From an uncultured Bacteroidota bacterium (GTDB lineage Bacteria > Bacteroidota > Bacteroidia > Bacteroidales > P3): a DNA stretch of 64,000 nt. Shown here piece after piece: positions 33,585 through 42,059 of this stretch. Below the pieces are notes generated by a model, which did no database searches, was not told where the DNA came from, and saw only the letters and a program-made list of their open reading frames with translations. Made by a program: the position numbers and the translations under genes. The stretch lies in contig CACYKY010000008.1 of assembly GCA_902775135.1 (NCBI GenBank), forward strand, positions 1 to 64,000. Reading direction: 5' to 3'. The first letter of the stretch is position 1; each line of letters opens with the position of its first letter.

Positions 33585-35036
33585 ATGGAACAGAAACTTT
33601 TCGATACCAACGTACAATGGATTAAATACAAGGTGCTGCGTGAGGTTATACGCCGCGCCTACGAAGGAGGGCTGGAGGACGCCTACACCATTCCGCGCAC
33701 CATAGCCCCCGGCCCGAAGGCCGAGACCCGCTGCTGCATCCACAAGGAGCGTGCGGTGCTGATGGACCGTGTGCACATGGCCATGGGAGGCAACAAGGAG
33801 AATCCTAATGTCATCGAGGTGCTCTATGAGGCCTGCGACGAGTGTCCGGCAGGAGGCATGATGGTGACCGATGTGTGCCGCGGGTGCCTGATGCACTCCT
33901 GCAAGGAGGTGTGTCCGAAAGATGCCATCACCATTGTGGACCATCGTTGCACCATCGACAAGACCAAATGCATTGAGTGTGGCAAATGCGCACAGGCATG
34001 TCCCTACAGTGCCATCATAGCGCAGAAGCGTCCTTGCATCAAGAGTTGCAAGGTGAAAGCCATCAGCATCAACGACGAGGACAAGGCCGAAATAGACAAT
34101 GCGAAGTGCATCTCGTGCGGTGCTTGTGTGGTGAGTTGCCCCTTCGGAGCCATCAGCGACAAGAGCCTGGTGCTGGACATCATCAAGATGCTCAAGGAGT
34201 CGGAGGACAACACGCGCTACCGTGTTTATGCCGTCATTGCACCGGCCATTGTCAGCCAATGCCGTTTCGGACGAGCCTCGCAGGTGGTCACCGCCATCAA
34301 GAAGCTAGGTTTCCACCAAGTGGTCGAGGCCGCCATTGGCGCCGACATCACACTCTACAACGAGGCCCGCGAGTTCAAGGAGAAGGCCGAGGAGAGCGAG
34401 AACCCGGTGATGACCACCAGTTGCTGTCCCGCCTTTGTGCGTTTTGTGGAGAACAACTTCCCCGAGCTGAAGGATGCCATCTCGACCTCGGTATCGCCCA
34501 TGGTGATGGCCGCGCGCCTCATCAAGCACAGCGACCCCACGGCCAAGGTGGTCTTCATCGGTCCCTGCGCGGCCAAGAAGTTCGAGTACACATTGGAAAA
34601 GACGCATGGTATGATTGACAGTGTGATGAGCTTCGAAGAGCTGCAAGCTTTTGTTGACGCCCGAGGCATAGACACCACACAATGCGAGGACTCCACACTC
34701 GACAATGCCTCCTTCTACGGTCGCATCTTTGCCAAGAGTGGCGGTATTGCCCAGGGTGTGGCGTATGTGGCTGGCAAGATGGGCGTCGAGGGAGTGAAAC
34801 CTGTGGCGATGAACGGCATCGACCAGTGCCGTCAACACCTCACGCTGTTGCGTGCCAAGAAGGCCACAGCCAACTTCTTCGAGGGTATGGCTTGCGACGG
34901 CGGTTGCGTCGGTGGTCCGTTGAGTATCACCCGTTCGCCAAAGAACGTCTTCGACGTGGACAAGTACGGCAACGAAGCCAAAGAGAAGGACATCGACGGG
35001 TCTGTCCGCCTCTACCGAATGATGGAGAAAGAGTGA
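33585..35036 (+). CDS. group B monomeric [FeFe]-hydrogenase
   Basis: A 483-residue [FeFe]-hydrogenase, of group B type. An N-terminal domain with unusual Cys (CDECPAGGMMVTDVCRGCL) is followed by ferredoxin-like 4Fe-4S motifs (CIECGKCAQACP, CISCGACVVSCP). The H-cluster domain has loops TSCCPAF, PCAAKK and GMACDGGCVGG, so both the proton-relay Cys and the cluster ligands are present and it should be catalytic. Likely role: reversible H2 production with ferredoxin. No HydE, HydF or HydG maturase genes are in the window. The frame also opens 6 nt upstream at a TTG; the ATG at 33585 is preferred. Confidence 0.9.
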   Translation: MEQKLFDTNVQWIKYKVLREVIRRAYEGGLEDAYTIPRTIAPGPKAETRCCIHKERAVLMDRVHMAMGGNKENPNVIEVLYEACDECPAGGMMVTDVCRGCLMHSCKEVCPKDAITIVDHRCTIDKTKCIECGKCAQACPYSAIIAQKRPCIKSCKVKAISINDEDKAEIDNAKCISCGACVVSCPFGAISDKSLVLDIIKMLKESEDNTRYRVYAVIAPAIVSQCRFGRASQVVTAIKKLGFHQVVEAAIGADITLYNEAREFKEKAEESENPVMTTSCCPAFVRFVENNFPELKDAISTSVSPMVMAARLIKHSDPTAKVVFIGPCAAKKFEYTLEKTHGMIDSVMSFEELQAFVDARGIDTTQCEDSTLDNASFYGRIFAKSGGIAQGVAYVAGKMGVEGVKPVAMNGIDQCRQHLTLLRAKKATANFFEGMACDGGCVGGPLSITRSPKNVFDVDKYGNEAKEKDIDGSVRLYRMMEKE

Positions 35037-35054
35037 TATGGTCTTTACAATTTT

Positions 35055-35082
35055 GAATTTCGAATTTCGAATTTCGAATTTC
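35055..35082 (+). repeat. four tandem copies of GAATTTC
   Basis: Four perfect 7-bp units follow the hydrogenase gene, each with internal dyad symmetry. No gene lies between 35037 and 35195; the region otherwise shows only A/T-rich sequence. Confidence 0.7.
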
Positions 35083-35195
35083 AGATTTTTAATCTCAACA
35101 GGGTCGTGAAAGGAAATTTTTTGGAAATGTGGCTGCTGATTGGTGATTCAGATGAATGCTTTTTCTTTATCCGCGAAAAACCCAGAAACCTTAGA

Positions 35196-36293
35196 CTAAC
35201 TTTCCTTCCCTGCGAGGAGTCCGCAGGCAGCGTCGATGTCCTCGCCTCGCGAGGCACGTAGGGTGCAGACTATTCGGGTGCGGCTGTCGGGTGTACCCTT
35301 GCGGTTCAGGTAGTCTTGGAATGCCTTTATGGCGCTGGGGGTCGAAGTCCGGTAGGGTGTGCCGGGGGAGGAGTGGAAGCGGATGAGATTGACTCGACAG
35401 TCCAGCCCCCGCAGCACCTCGATGAGGTGGGCAGCATGCGCAAGGTCATCATTCAGGCCGCGAAACATGGTATACTCGAACGAGAGCCGCCGCTGGCCGC
35501 TCCAGTCATATTGCCGTAGCAGCGCGAGTACATCATTCAGAGGGAAGGCTTTCTGTACAGGCATGATGGCCAGACGCTCCTGAGGGACGGGATTGTGCAA
35601 GCTGATGGCGAGGTGGCATTGGCACTCCTCGATGAAGCGTTTCAATCCCGGAACAATGCCCACGGAGGAGACTGTGATACGCTTAGGACTCCATCCGAGG
35701 CCCCATTCGGCGGTGAGGACAGAGCAGACGGCCAGCACGGCGTCGAGGTTGTCCATCGGCTCGCCCATGCCCATGAAAACCACATTGGTGAGTTGCTCGA
35801 ACTCTGGGATGCTGAATAGCTGGTTGAGGATGTCGCCCGCCGACAAGGAACCGTGGTATCCCTGCTGCCCTGTAACGCAGAAGCGGCACCCCATCTTGCA
35901 ACCCACCTGACAGGAAATGCAAAGCGTGGCGCGGGAGAGGTCTGTGGTCTGACGGCTGAGGTCTGACGGCTGATGGATTTGAGAAATGAGGTCGGAGGTT
36001 TTGTTTTCGGGAATGAAGACGGTCTCTATATAGTGCCCGTCGAGCACGGGGAAGAGGTATTTCTTCGTGCCATCTTTCGAGACTTGGCAGTTCACGGGGA
36101 ACTCGCGACCGATGTAGGCTACAGACTTCAGCTGTTCTCGATTGGCCAGCGAGAGGTTGGTCATGGCGTCGATATTATCGACACGCTGTTTGTAGAGCCA
36201 ATCGCACAACTGTTTGGCCCTGAAGCGGGGGAAGCCAAGGTCGGCGCACAGTTCTTGCAGCTGCGCCAGTGTCATGCCGAGGAGATTGACCAT
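35196..36293 (-). CDS. rlmN: 23S rRNA (adenine(2503)-C(2))-methyltransferase
   Basis: A 365-residue radical SAM enzyme that methylates A2503 of 23S rRNA and A37 of some tRNAs. The radical SAM cluster motif is CQVGCKMGCRFC. MGMGEPMDN binds SAM, and the C-terminal Cys needed for methyl transfer is in RIVCTLRASRGEDIDAACG. Length is normal. The preceding gene (PBP1A) ends 40 nt upstream across a short ATGGTGAAT-type repeat, so co-transcription is likely. Confidence 0.95.
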   Translation of the reverse strand: MVNLLGMTLAQLQELCADLGFPRFRAKQLCDWLYKQRVDNIDAMTNLSLANREQLKSVAYIGREFPVNCQVSKDGTKKYLFPVLDGHYIETVFIPENKTSDLISQIHQPSDLSRQTTDLSRATLCISCQVGCKMGCRFCVTGQQGYHGSLSAGDILNQLFSIPEFEQLTNVVFMGMGEPMDNLDAVLAVCSVLTAEWGLGWSPKRITVSSVGIVPGLKRFIEECQCHLAISLHNPVPQERLAIMPVQKAFPLNDVLALLRQYDWSGQRRLSFEYTMFRGLNDDLAHAAHLIEVLRGLDCRVNLIRFHSSPGTPYRTSTPSAIKAFQDYLNRKGTPDSRTRIVCTLRASRGEDIDAACGLLAGKES

Positions 36294-36331
36294 AGTGATT
36301 AGTGAATAGGGAATGGTGAATGGTGAATTGT
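36294..36331 (-). repeat. ATGGTGAAT-type repeat between pbp and rlmN
   Basis: Written on the plus strand, GTGATTAGTGAATAGGG and AATGGTGAATGGTGAAT follow each other, as at 24434 and 2723. It occupies the whole gap between the two genes. Confidence 0.55.
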
Positions 36332-36332
36332 G

Positions 36333-38594
36333 TCAAAAGTCCCATTCATAGTCGATGGTTTCGCTTTGGATTTCCTGTTGGAAATTGGAGCAGTCGAGCT
36401 CGATGGGTATATTGGGGCGATCGAAATCGCCGCGGTAGAACTTGATGGAGGGATCGCGGTAGATTTTTTCCATGTAGAGGCCGAAGATGGGGAGTGCCAT
36501 CGCCGCCCCTTGGCCATAGGTCATGTTGCGGAAGTGGATGGAGCGCAACTCACCTCCTGTCCACACGGCTGTAGCCAGACGGGGAGTGATGCCGACAAAC
36601 CAGCAGTCGGAATTGTTCTGCGTGGTACCCGTCTTGCCCGCAATGGCGGTGGAGTAGTTGTTGAGGTGATACTTGTAGTTGAGGCGCACGCCAGTGCCAC
36701 TCTGGACGACACCTTTCATGAGTTCGAGCATCATGTAGGCTGTGGCTTCACTCAGGGCCTCGCTGCGTCGCGGCGTGAATCGCTCGAGCACCATGCCCTT
36801 GCTGTCCTCGATGCGGGTGATGAAGATGGGTTCGACGTATTCGCCCTTGTTGGCGAAGGTGGCCATAGCACCGGCCATCTCGGCAACGGTGATTTCGGGA
36901 GTGCCCACGGCTATGGCAGGCACCGCGTCGATGGGGCTGCGCACCCCCATCTTGCGCGCTATGTCCACCACCTGCTCGGGCGACCCTTGCTTCATGAGGT
37001 AGGCGGAAACCCAGTTGATGGAATGGGCAAGAGCCCACTTGAGGGTCACCATCTCGCCTTCGCGCTCATGGCTCGAATTCTTGGGACACCAGTCGGGCTG
37101 TCCCCACACCTCGAAGCAGACCTCGCTGTTGGGCACTTCAGTGCAGGGATACATCCCGAGGTCCTGCAGGGCCATGGTGTAGACAAAGGGTTTGAAGGTG
37201 GAGCCCACCTGTCGGTGGCTCTGTACATTGTCGTACTTAAAGAAGCGATAGTTGATGCCTCCCACATAGGCGCGGACATAGCCTGTGCCGGGCTCGACGG
37301 ACATGAGGCCTGCGTTGAGGAACTTTTTACAATAGATGAGCGAATCCCAGGGGGAAAGGGTGGTGTCCACGGTGCCCTTCCAAGAGAAAACTCGCATCTT
37401 GACCTTCTCGTTGAAGGCTTGGCGGATCTCCTTCTGGCTGAGGCCGGCGGCCTTGAGGCTGCGGTAGCGGTCGCTGTTTTTCATGGCCTGAGTGAGGAAG
37501 CGCTCCTGCTGCTCGGCCGTGATGTCGCAGAATGGGTTGCCCTTGCGGGCTTTGAGCTCGCGCTCGAAGGCAGGCTGTATTTCCTTACTGAAGTGTTCGC
37601 GTACTGCCTGTTCGGCATAGCGCTGCATGCGGGAATCGATGGTGGTGTAGATCTTCAGCCCGTCCTTGTGGACATCATAGTAGTCGCCGTTGGGCTTCCG
37701 ATGGTGCTTACACCAGTCTTTCATGTAGGAACGGAGGTATTCGCGCAGATAGGGGGCCAGGCCGTCGTTGTGGGTTTGGGGCGTATAGCGCGACATGTCG
37801 ATGGGCTTTTCCTTGTAGAAGGCCAGGCTGTCGTCGCTGAGGTAGCCGTAGTTGTTCATCTGGGCGAGGACGACATTACGCCGCTGGAGGGAGTGGTCGG
37901 GATGGAGCACGGGGCTGTAGGCCGTGGGGGCCTTGAGCAGTCCCACCAACACGGCAGCCTCGTCTACATCGAGCTCGGAAGGGGTTTTGTCGAAGAAAGT
38001 CTTGGCAGCGGTCTTAATGCCGAGGGCGTTGCTGCCAAAGTCCACGGTGTTGAGATACATGGTGAGGATCTCCTGTTTGGAGTAGTTGTGCTCCAGTTTG
38101 ACGGCTACGACCCATTCGCTGAGTTTGGAGAAAACGGTTCCGCGGCTGGCGTTGGTTTCTCGCATCTTGTAGAGGTTCTTGGCCAGCTGCTGGGTGATGG
38201 TGCTACCGCCGCCGGAAGAGCCATGACGGCCGAGGACGGTCTTGAAGAGCACGCGGAAGAGGCTGCGGGCATCGATGCCCGAGTGGCTATAGAAACGCAC
38301 ATCCTCGGTGGCGATGAGCGCGTTGACGAGGTTGGGGGAGAGTTGGTCGTAGGTAACATTTGAGCGGTTCTCGAAGCCAATGTAGCCCAAGACGACGCCG
38401 TCGTCGCTGATGACCTCGGTGGCTTGGAGACTATGGGGATTTTCGATATCCTCGAACTGGGGCATATCGCCTATCCAGCCAATGGAGAGGAAGAAAAAGA
38501 AGAGGAACACGAAGACCCAAAGGCCTCCGAAAGCCCACCACATGTATTTGATGTATTTGGGGCGATCGCTCTTTTTGAAAGCACTCTTGTTCAT
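36333..38594 (-). CDS. class A penicillin-binding protein (PBP1A type)
   Basis: A 753-residue bifunctional peptidoglycan synthase. One N-terminal membrane anchor lies at about 17-40. The GT51 glycosyltransferase domain shows ATEDVRFYSHSGIDARS and GSTITQQLAKN. The transpeptidase domain has the SxxK motif STFKPF in RQVGSTFKPFVY, an SxN motif in ALAHSINWVSA, and KTGTTQ. It polymerises glycan strands and cross-links peptides in the periplasm. It overlaps the gldH start by 4 nt, within the holB-PSP1-gldH-pbp block that is conserved in Bacteroidota. Confidence 0.95.
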   Translation of the reverse strand: MNKSAFKKSDRPKYIKYMWWAFGGLWVFVFLFFFFLSIGWIGDMPQFEDIENPHSLQATEVISDDGVVLGYIGFENRSNVTYDQLSPNLVNALIATEDVRFYSHSGIDARSLFRVLFKTVLGRHGSSGGGSTITQQLAKNLYKMRETNASRGTVFSKLSEWVVAVKLEHNYSKQEILTMYLNTVDFGSNALGIKTAAKTFFDKTPSELDVDEAAVLVGLLKAPTAYSPVLHPDHSLQRRNVVLAQMNNYGYLSDDSLAFYKEKPIDMSRYTPQTHNDGLAPYLREYLRSYMKDWCKHHRKPNGDYYDVHKDGLKIYTTIDSRMQRYAEQAVREHFSKEIQPAFERELKARKGNPFCDITAEQQERFLTQAMKNSDRYRSLKAAGLSQKEIRQAFNEKVKMRVFSWKGTVDTTLSPWDSLIYCKKFLNAGLMSVEPGTGYVRAYVGGINYRFFKYDNVQSHRQVGSTFKPFVYTMALQDLGMYPCTEVPNSEVCFEVWGQPDWCPKNSSHEREGEMVTLKWALAHSINWVSAYLMKQGSPEQVVDIARKMGVRSPIDAVPAIAVGTPEITVAEMAGAMATFANKGEYVEPIFITRIEDSKGMVLERFTPRRSEALSEATAYMMLELMKGVVQSGTGVRLNYKYHLNNYSTAIAGKTGTTQNNSDCWFVGITPRLATAVWTGGELRSIHFRNMTYGQGAAMALPIFGLYMEKIYRDPSIKFYRGDFDRPNIPIELDCSNFQQEIQSETIDYEWDF

Positions 38595-39073
38595 AATGGA
38601 TGATTCATGTTGCTGTATTCGACGCGGAAACCGATATGGGAGAGGCCTACGATGGCGCTATCGCGCATGCCGTTGGTAACAGCGAAGTGGTAGTTGCCCT
38701 GCATGGGGAAACGCACATTGCGGCGGAAGAAGTAGCGAGTGTCGACATATCGACCGGAGCGTTTGCCGTACCACTCGCCCGAGGGGTCGGCCAGAGGATA
38801 CTCCATGGTGTCGCGGGCCATGCTGCCGTCGGGGAAGGTGGTATTGATGAAGAAGAAGGTGTTGCTGTAGGGGTAGCTGACGGTATTGCGTACCTCGACA
38901 AGGAAATTGAAGATGAGGTTGGTGTCCTCAACATTGACATCGAAGGCTACACTGTCCGCTGGCAGCCATCCATTCTCGTCGACATCCTCGTATTCGGCAT
39001 AGTAGACAGTGCCGTCGCAGGCGGCCAGACACAATGCCAATGGTAGGAACAAAAGGGCAAGGTATTTCTTCAT
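38591..39073 (-). CDS. gldH: GldH family lipoprotein
   Basis: A 160-residue lipoprotein with lipobox ALCLAAC (Cys19). The beta-rich body (WLPADSVAFDVNVEDTN, then RNVRFPMQGNYHF) matches the gliding-motility lipoprotein GldH family. In non-gliding Bacteroidales the family is retained in this conserved neighbourhood, and its role there is unclear. It overlaps the PBP gene by 4 nt and follows the PSP1 gene by 12 nt. Confidence 0.85.
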   Translation of the reverse strand: MKKYLALLFLPLALCLAACDGTVYYAEYEDVDENGWLPADSVAFDVNVEDTNLIFNFLVEVRNTVSYPYSNTFFFINTTFPDGSMARDTMEYPLADPSGEWYGKRSGRYVDTRYFFRRNVRFPMQGNYHFAVTNGMRDSAIVGLSHIGFRVEYSNMNHPL

Positions 39074-39085
39074 ATCCTGAGGGGC

Positions 39086-40723
39086 TTATCCGCGACGCTC
39101 ACGGCCACTGTTGCCGCTGCGGCGGGGTTGGTCGGTATTGTTGCGGGGTTTGTTGTTACGATGTTGCTGCTGGGCGTCGGGGCGGGACTCCTTGACGTTG
39201 CGCTCGTTGCGACGATCCTGACCTTCGCGCTGGGGACGTTCTTTGCGGTCGGCGGAGGACCGGTCGTTGCGATTGGCGCGGTTGCGGTCGTTGCGACGGT
39301 CGGACTGTCGTTCGCGGGGCTTTTCGTCCCGCTCTTCGCCCACAACCCCGTTGCCGCCCTCAGCGAGACGCTGTATCTCGCGCTCCACTTCCTCGTTGGT
39401 GCTCTCCTGGGCCAGAGCCGAAGTGGACATGAGTTCCACCTGGTAGTCCTCCAACTTCTCAGGGTATTCCTGGCGGCGGTTCATCTCGATGATGGCTTTC
39501 ACATCCTCGGCCTTGACGGCAAAAAGATCGTTCTCGCCCTCGTAGGCGTACCACATGATGCCGCGGAAGACGTCGGTCTTCTTGTAGAGAGCCAGCCCCT
39601 TCTTGAAACGTATGGCCTGGTTGGCCGGCGGGAACTTCTTCAGCGCGTCGGCGTAGACCTCGTATTCGAAATTGAGACAGCATTTGAGTTTACCGCATTG
39701 GCCAGCGAGCTTCTGGGGATTTGGCAATATCTGCTGGGTTTTGGCGCTTGAGGTGGTGACACTCTTGAAGGTGGTGAGCCATGTGGAACAGCACAACTCG
39801 CGACCACAGGTGCCTATGCCACCGACCTTGCCTGCCTCCTGGCGCACGCCTATCTGCTTCATTTCGATGCGCACGTGGAACTCGTCGGCCAGCACCTTGA
39901 TAAGCACGCGGAAGTCCACACGCTCGTCGGCGGTGTAGTAGAAGATGGCCTTGGAATGGTCGCCTTGGAATTCCACATCGTTCACCTTCATATCCAACCC
40001 CAGGTCGGCCACGATACGGCGGGTACGCAGCAGGGCGGCCCGTTCTTCCTTGAGTGTTTCGGCCCAGCGGTCGATGTCGGCCTCTTTGGCGCGACGGAAA
40101 AGTTTGCGAATGCTCTCGCTTTCTGGGTTGATGCGGTGTTTGCGCATCTGCAGCCGGCAGAGTTCGCCGGTGAGGCTGACGATACCCACATCGTGTCCGG
40201 GTTGGCCTTCGACAGCCACAATGTCGCCCTCGGTGACCTCCAACCCGTCGGGCAGGCGGTAGAAGTCCTTATGATTGTTCTTGAAGCGCACCTCGACACA
40301 GTCGAAGGGACGGTCGGTGGGTTGGCGGATGCCTGCCATCCAGTTGGTCGACGTGACCTTGGAGCAGCTGCGGTGTTCGCAGCTGCAGATGGGCTTGTAG
40401 CATTCGGGCTTGTGGTTGCAACCGCGGCTGAGAAAGACGGGCTCTTCGTATTTCACCCACGGGATTTCGGGGTCGGGCTCGAGGTAGGGGTCCAACTGAC
40501 TCTCCTCGCTGTGGTACTCCTCCACTTCGGGGTTCTCGCGCTCTATGTTCTTCTTCTCCTGATGGGCCTTGCGACGGTCTTTCATGAAGTTGGCCAGGTC
40601 CTCGGCAGTGGCCACGGTTTCCTCTTCGTCGATGACGACATCGGCAGGCAGTTTCAGCTCTTCGGGCTGAGGGACAACTGCTTCCTGGGAGACTATTTCA
40701 TTTTTTTCACTTTTTTCTTCCAT
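39086..40723 (-). CDS. PSP1 domain protein (RicT/YaaT-like)
   Basis: A 545-residue protein. Residues about 1-90 are acidic and disordered. A Cys-rich stretch (CNHKPECYKPICSCEHRSCS) precedes the PSP1 domain (about 135-385). Conserved Cys motifs GTCGRELCCSTW and CGKLKCCLNFEY are the likely Fe-S ligands known in RicT. The C-terminal 110 residues are an Arg/Asn/Asp-rich low-complexity tail. Bacillus RicT joins RicA and RicF in RNA maturation, where it works with RNase Y; here the role is inferred from the family. The tail suggests RNA binding. It lies 41 nt downstream of holB. Confidence 0.85.
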   Translation of the reverse strand: MEEKSEKNEIVSQEAVVPQPEELKLPADVVIDEEETVATAEDLANFMKDRRKAHQEKKNIERENPEVEEYHSEESQLDPYLEPDPEIPWVKYEEPVFLSRGCNHKPECYKPICSCEHRSCSKVTSTNWMAGIRQPTDRPFDCVEVRFKNNHKDFYRLPDGLEVTEGDIVAVEGQPGHDVGIVSLTGELCRLQMRKHRINPESESIRKLFRRAKEADIDRWAETLKEERAALLRTRRIVADLGLDMKVNDVEFQGDHSKAIFYYTADERVDFRVLIKVLADEFHVRIEMKQIGVRQEAGKVGGIGTCGRELCCSTWLTTFKSVTTSSAKTQQILPNPQKLAGQCGKLKCCLNFEYEVYADALKKFPPANQAIRFKKGLALYKKTDVFRGIMWYAYEGENDLFAVKAEDVKAIIEMNRRQEYPEKLEDYQVELMSTSALAQESTNEEVEREIQRLAEGGNGVVGEERDEKPRERQSDRRNDRNRANRNDRSSADRKERPQREGQDRRNERNVKESRPDAQQQHRNNKPRNNTDQPRRSGNSGRERRG

Positions 40724-40764
40724 TGTTGTTTTCTTCTTGTTTGGTTAGCGATTATAGCCCTAAA

Positions 40765-41802
40765 CTAGCGTTTCTTCAGGGCCTTGCTCATGCGGAACGA
40801 AAGCTCCATGAGGGCTATCTTGGCATAGGCGTTGCGCTCTATGGCGAAGACGGCATCGTCGAGGGCCTGCTCGATGAGTTCTATATTGTTGACAGTAATC
40901 ATTTTCGGAAATTGTGTGTCGAACTTTTCGTCGCCGGAACCGAGGTGGACATCGATACCAGCAGTGGTGTTGAGGAAGCACCCCCGCATTACGCTTTGGG
41001 CGTACTGGAGGAACTGCTTCAACTGCTCGCGGTTGAGCGAGGACATCTTGTCTACCTGCGCCGACAGATCCTTCATCTTCAATTTGAAAAGCATGCGAAG
41101 CCACCCCACTAGCATGACGGCGAACTCGGCGTTGTTCTCCACTTTCTGTTCGGCGCTTTCGACTCTCAAGGTCTGCACACGGCTCTTGATGGTGGGCAGC
41201 AGACGCTCGTCGCTCTCAGCCACAAGAATCATCACAGTACCCGGCATGGGCTCCTCGAGGGTCTTGAGCAGCTTGTTGGCGAAGGACTCGTTCATCTTCT
41301 CTGCCATCCAGATAATCAGCATTCGCCACCCTCCCTCGTAGGCCTTGAGACTGAGGTCTTGGATAGCGCCGTCGGCATCCATCTCGCGAATGAGACCCTG
41401 CTTGTTCTCAATGCCGAGAGAGTCGTACCAGTCGTCGATATTGCCTCGTCCGGAGGTCTGAAGCATGAAGTCGCGGAACTCCGCCTGGAACTCGCCGCTC
41501 CAGGGCTTCTCCTTGACACGCGAAGTTGTGGCCGTAGGGAAGACAAAGTGCAGGTCGGGGTGCATCAGCGAACTGATCTTCTTGCAACTGGGGCATTCTC
41601 CACAGGAATCGGCACGTAAGGAGCCTTCATTGTGATGCACGCGGTGCTCACAGCAAAGGTATTGTAGGTAGGCCCACGCCAAAGGCAAGGAGGTGGCCGC
41701 CTCGCCAAGGAGCATTTGGGCGTGACTCACACGACCGCTGTCGATTATCGACGTCAGCCGATTGATGATATCTTCCTGTCCGACAATGTCTTTAAACTGC
41801 AT
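40765..41802 (-). CDS. holB: DNA polymerase III delta' subunit
   Basis: A 345-residue clamp-loader subunit. It opens MQFKDIVGQEDIINRLTSII, as in DnaX/HolB proteins. The P-loop position (LLGEAATSLPLAWAYL) lacks the GxxGxGKT signature, as in delta' subunits that do not hydrolyse ATP. A zinc module is visible as CGECPSC. The sensor region KTLEEPMPGTVMILVAE is typical. It heads the conserved holB-PSP1-gldH-pbp-rlmN block. Confidence 0.92.
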   Translation of the reverse strand: MQFKDIVGQEDIINRLTSIIDSGRVSHAQMLLGEAATSLPLAWAYLQYLCCEHRVHHNEGSLRADSCGECPSCKKISSLMHPDLHFVFPTATTSRVKEKPWSGEFQAEFRDFMLQTSGRGNIDDWYDSLGIENKQGLIREMDADGAIQDLSLKAYEGGWRMLIIWMAEKMNESFANKLLKTLEEPMPGTVMILVAESDERLLPTIKSRVQTLRVESAEQKVENNAEFAVMLVGWLRMLFKLKMKDLSAQVDKMSSLNREQLKQFLQYAQSVMRGCFLNTTAGIDVHLGSGDEKFDTQFPKMITVNNIELIEQALDDAVFAIERNAYAKIALMELSFRMSKALKKR

Positions 41803-41821
41803 ACTCTTTCACATTAAACTT

Positions 41822-41830
41822 GCAAATATA
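41822..41830 (-). promoter_or_regulatory. -7 box upstream of holB
   Basis: Read on the minus strand this is TATATTTGC, 19 nt before the holB start, matching TAnnTTTG. The upstream A/T-rich stretch has no distinct TTG. The divergent gap to 42060 also holds three imperfect copies of AATGTCAAG (41910-41939) and a run of G, with no gene. Confidence 0.55.
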
Positions 41831-41909
41831 CGAATAAATTTTAATATAAATAAAAAAAAGTTGCCAATCGTCCCCTGCCGAATGCATCTGGACGGGTCGC
41901 GTGATGGCT

Positions 41910-41939
41910 ATGTCAAGCCAATGTCAAGTCAATGTCAAC
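41910..41939 (+). repeat. three imperfect ATGTCAAG repeats
   Basis: Ten-base units ATGTCAAGCC, AATGTCAAGT and AATGTCAAC lie in tandem in the holB/antiporter intergenic region. They could be a small regulator site or slippage product; nothing else supports either. Confidence 0.45.
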
Positions 41940-42059
41940 ACCCACTTTGGAGGGGGGGGCTTACTGCTTTTTTCATCATCTTTGACCACAGTACACAATA
42001 AATGTCCTTTATCCGCGTTAAAAACATACTTTTACTGATAAACAACCTACACTGCAAAG

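Noticed and set aside
30294..35036. A complete hydrogenase maturation locus
   Set aside because: No HydE, HydF or HydG proteins are encoded here; only the structural, sensory and phosphatase genes are present.
36330..38363. A 677-codon open frame on the plus strand opposite the PBP1A gene
   Set aside because: It mirrors a G/C-rich coding strand, has no family resemblance or start signals, and the minus-strand PBP motifs are complete.
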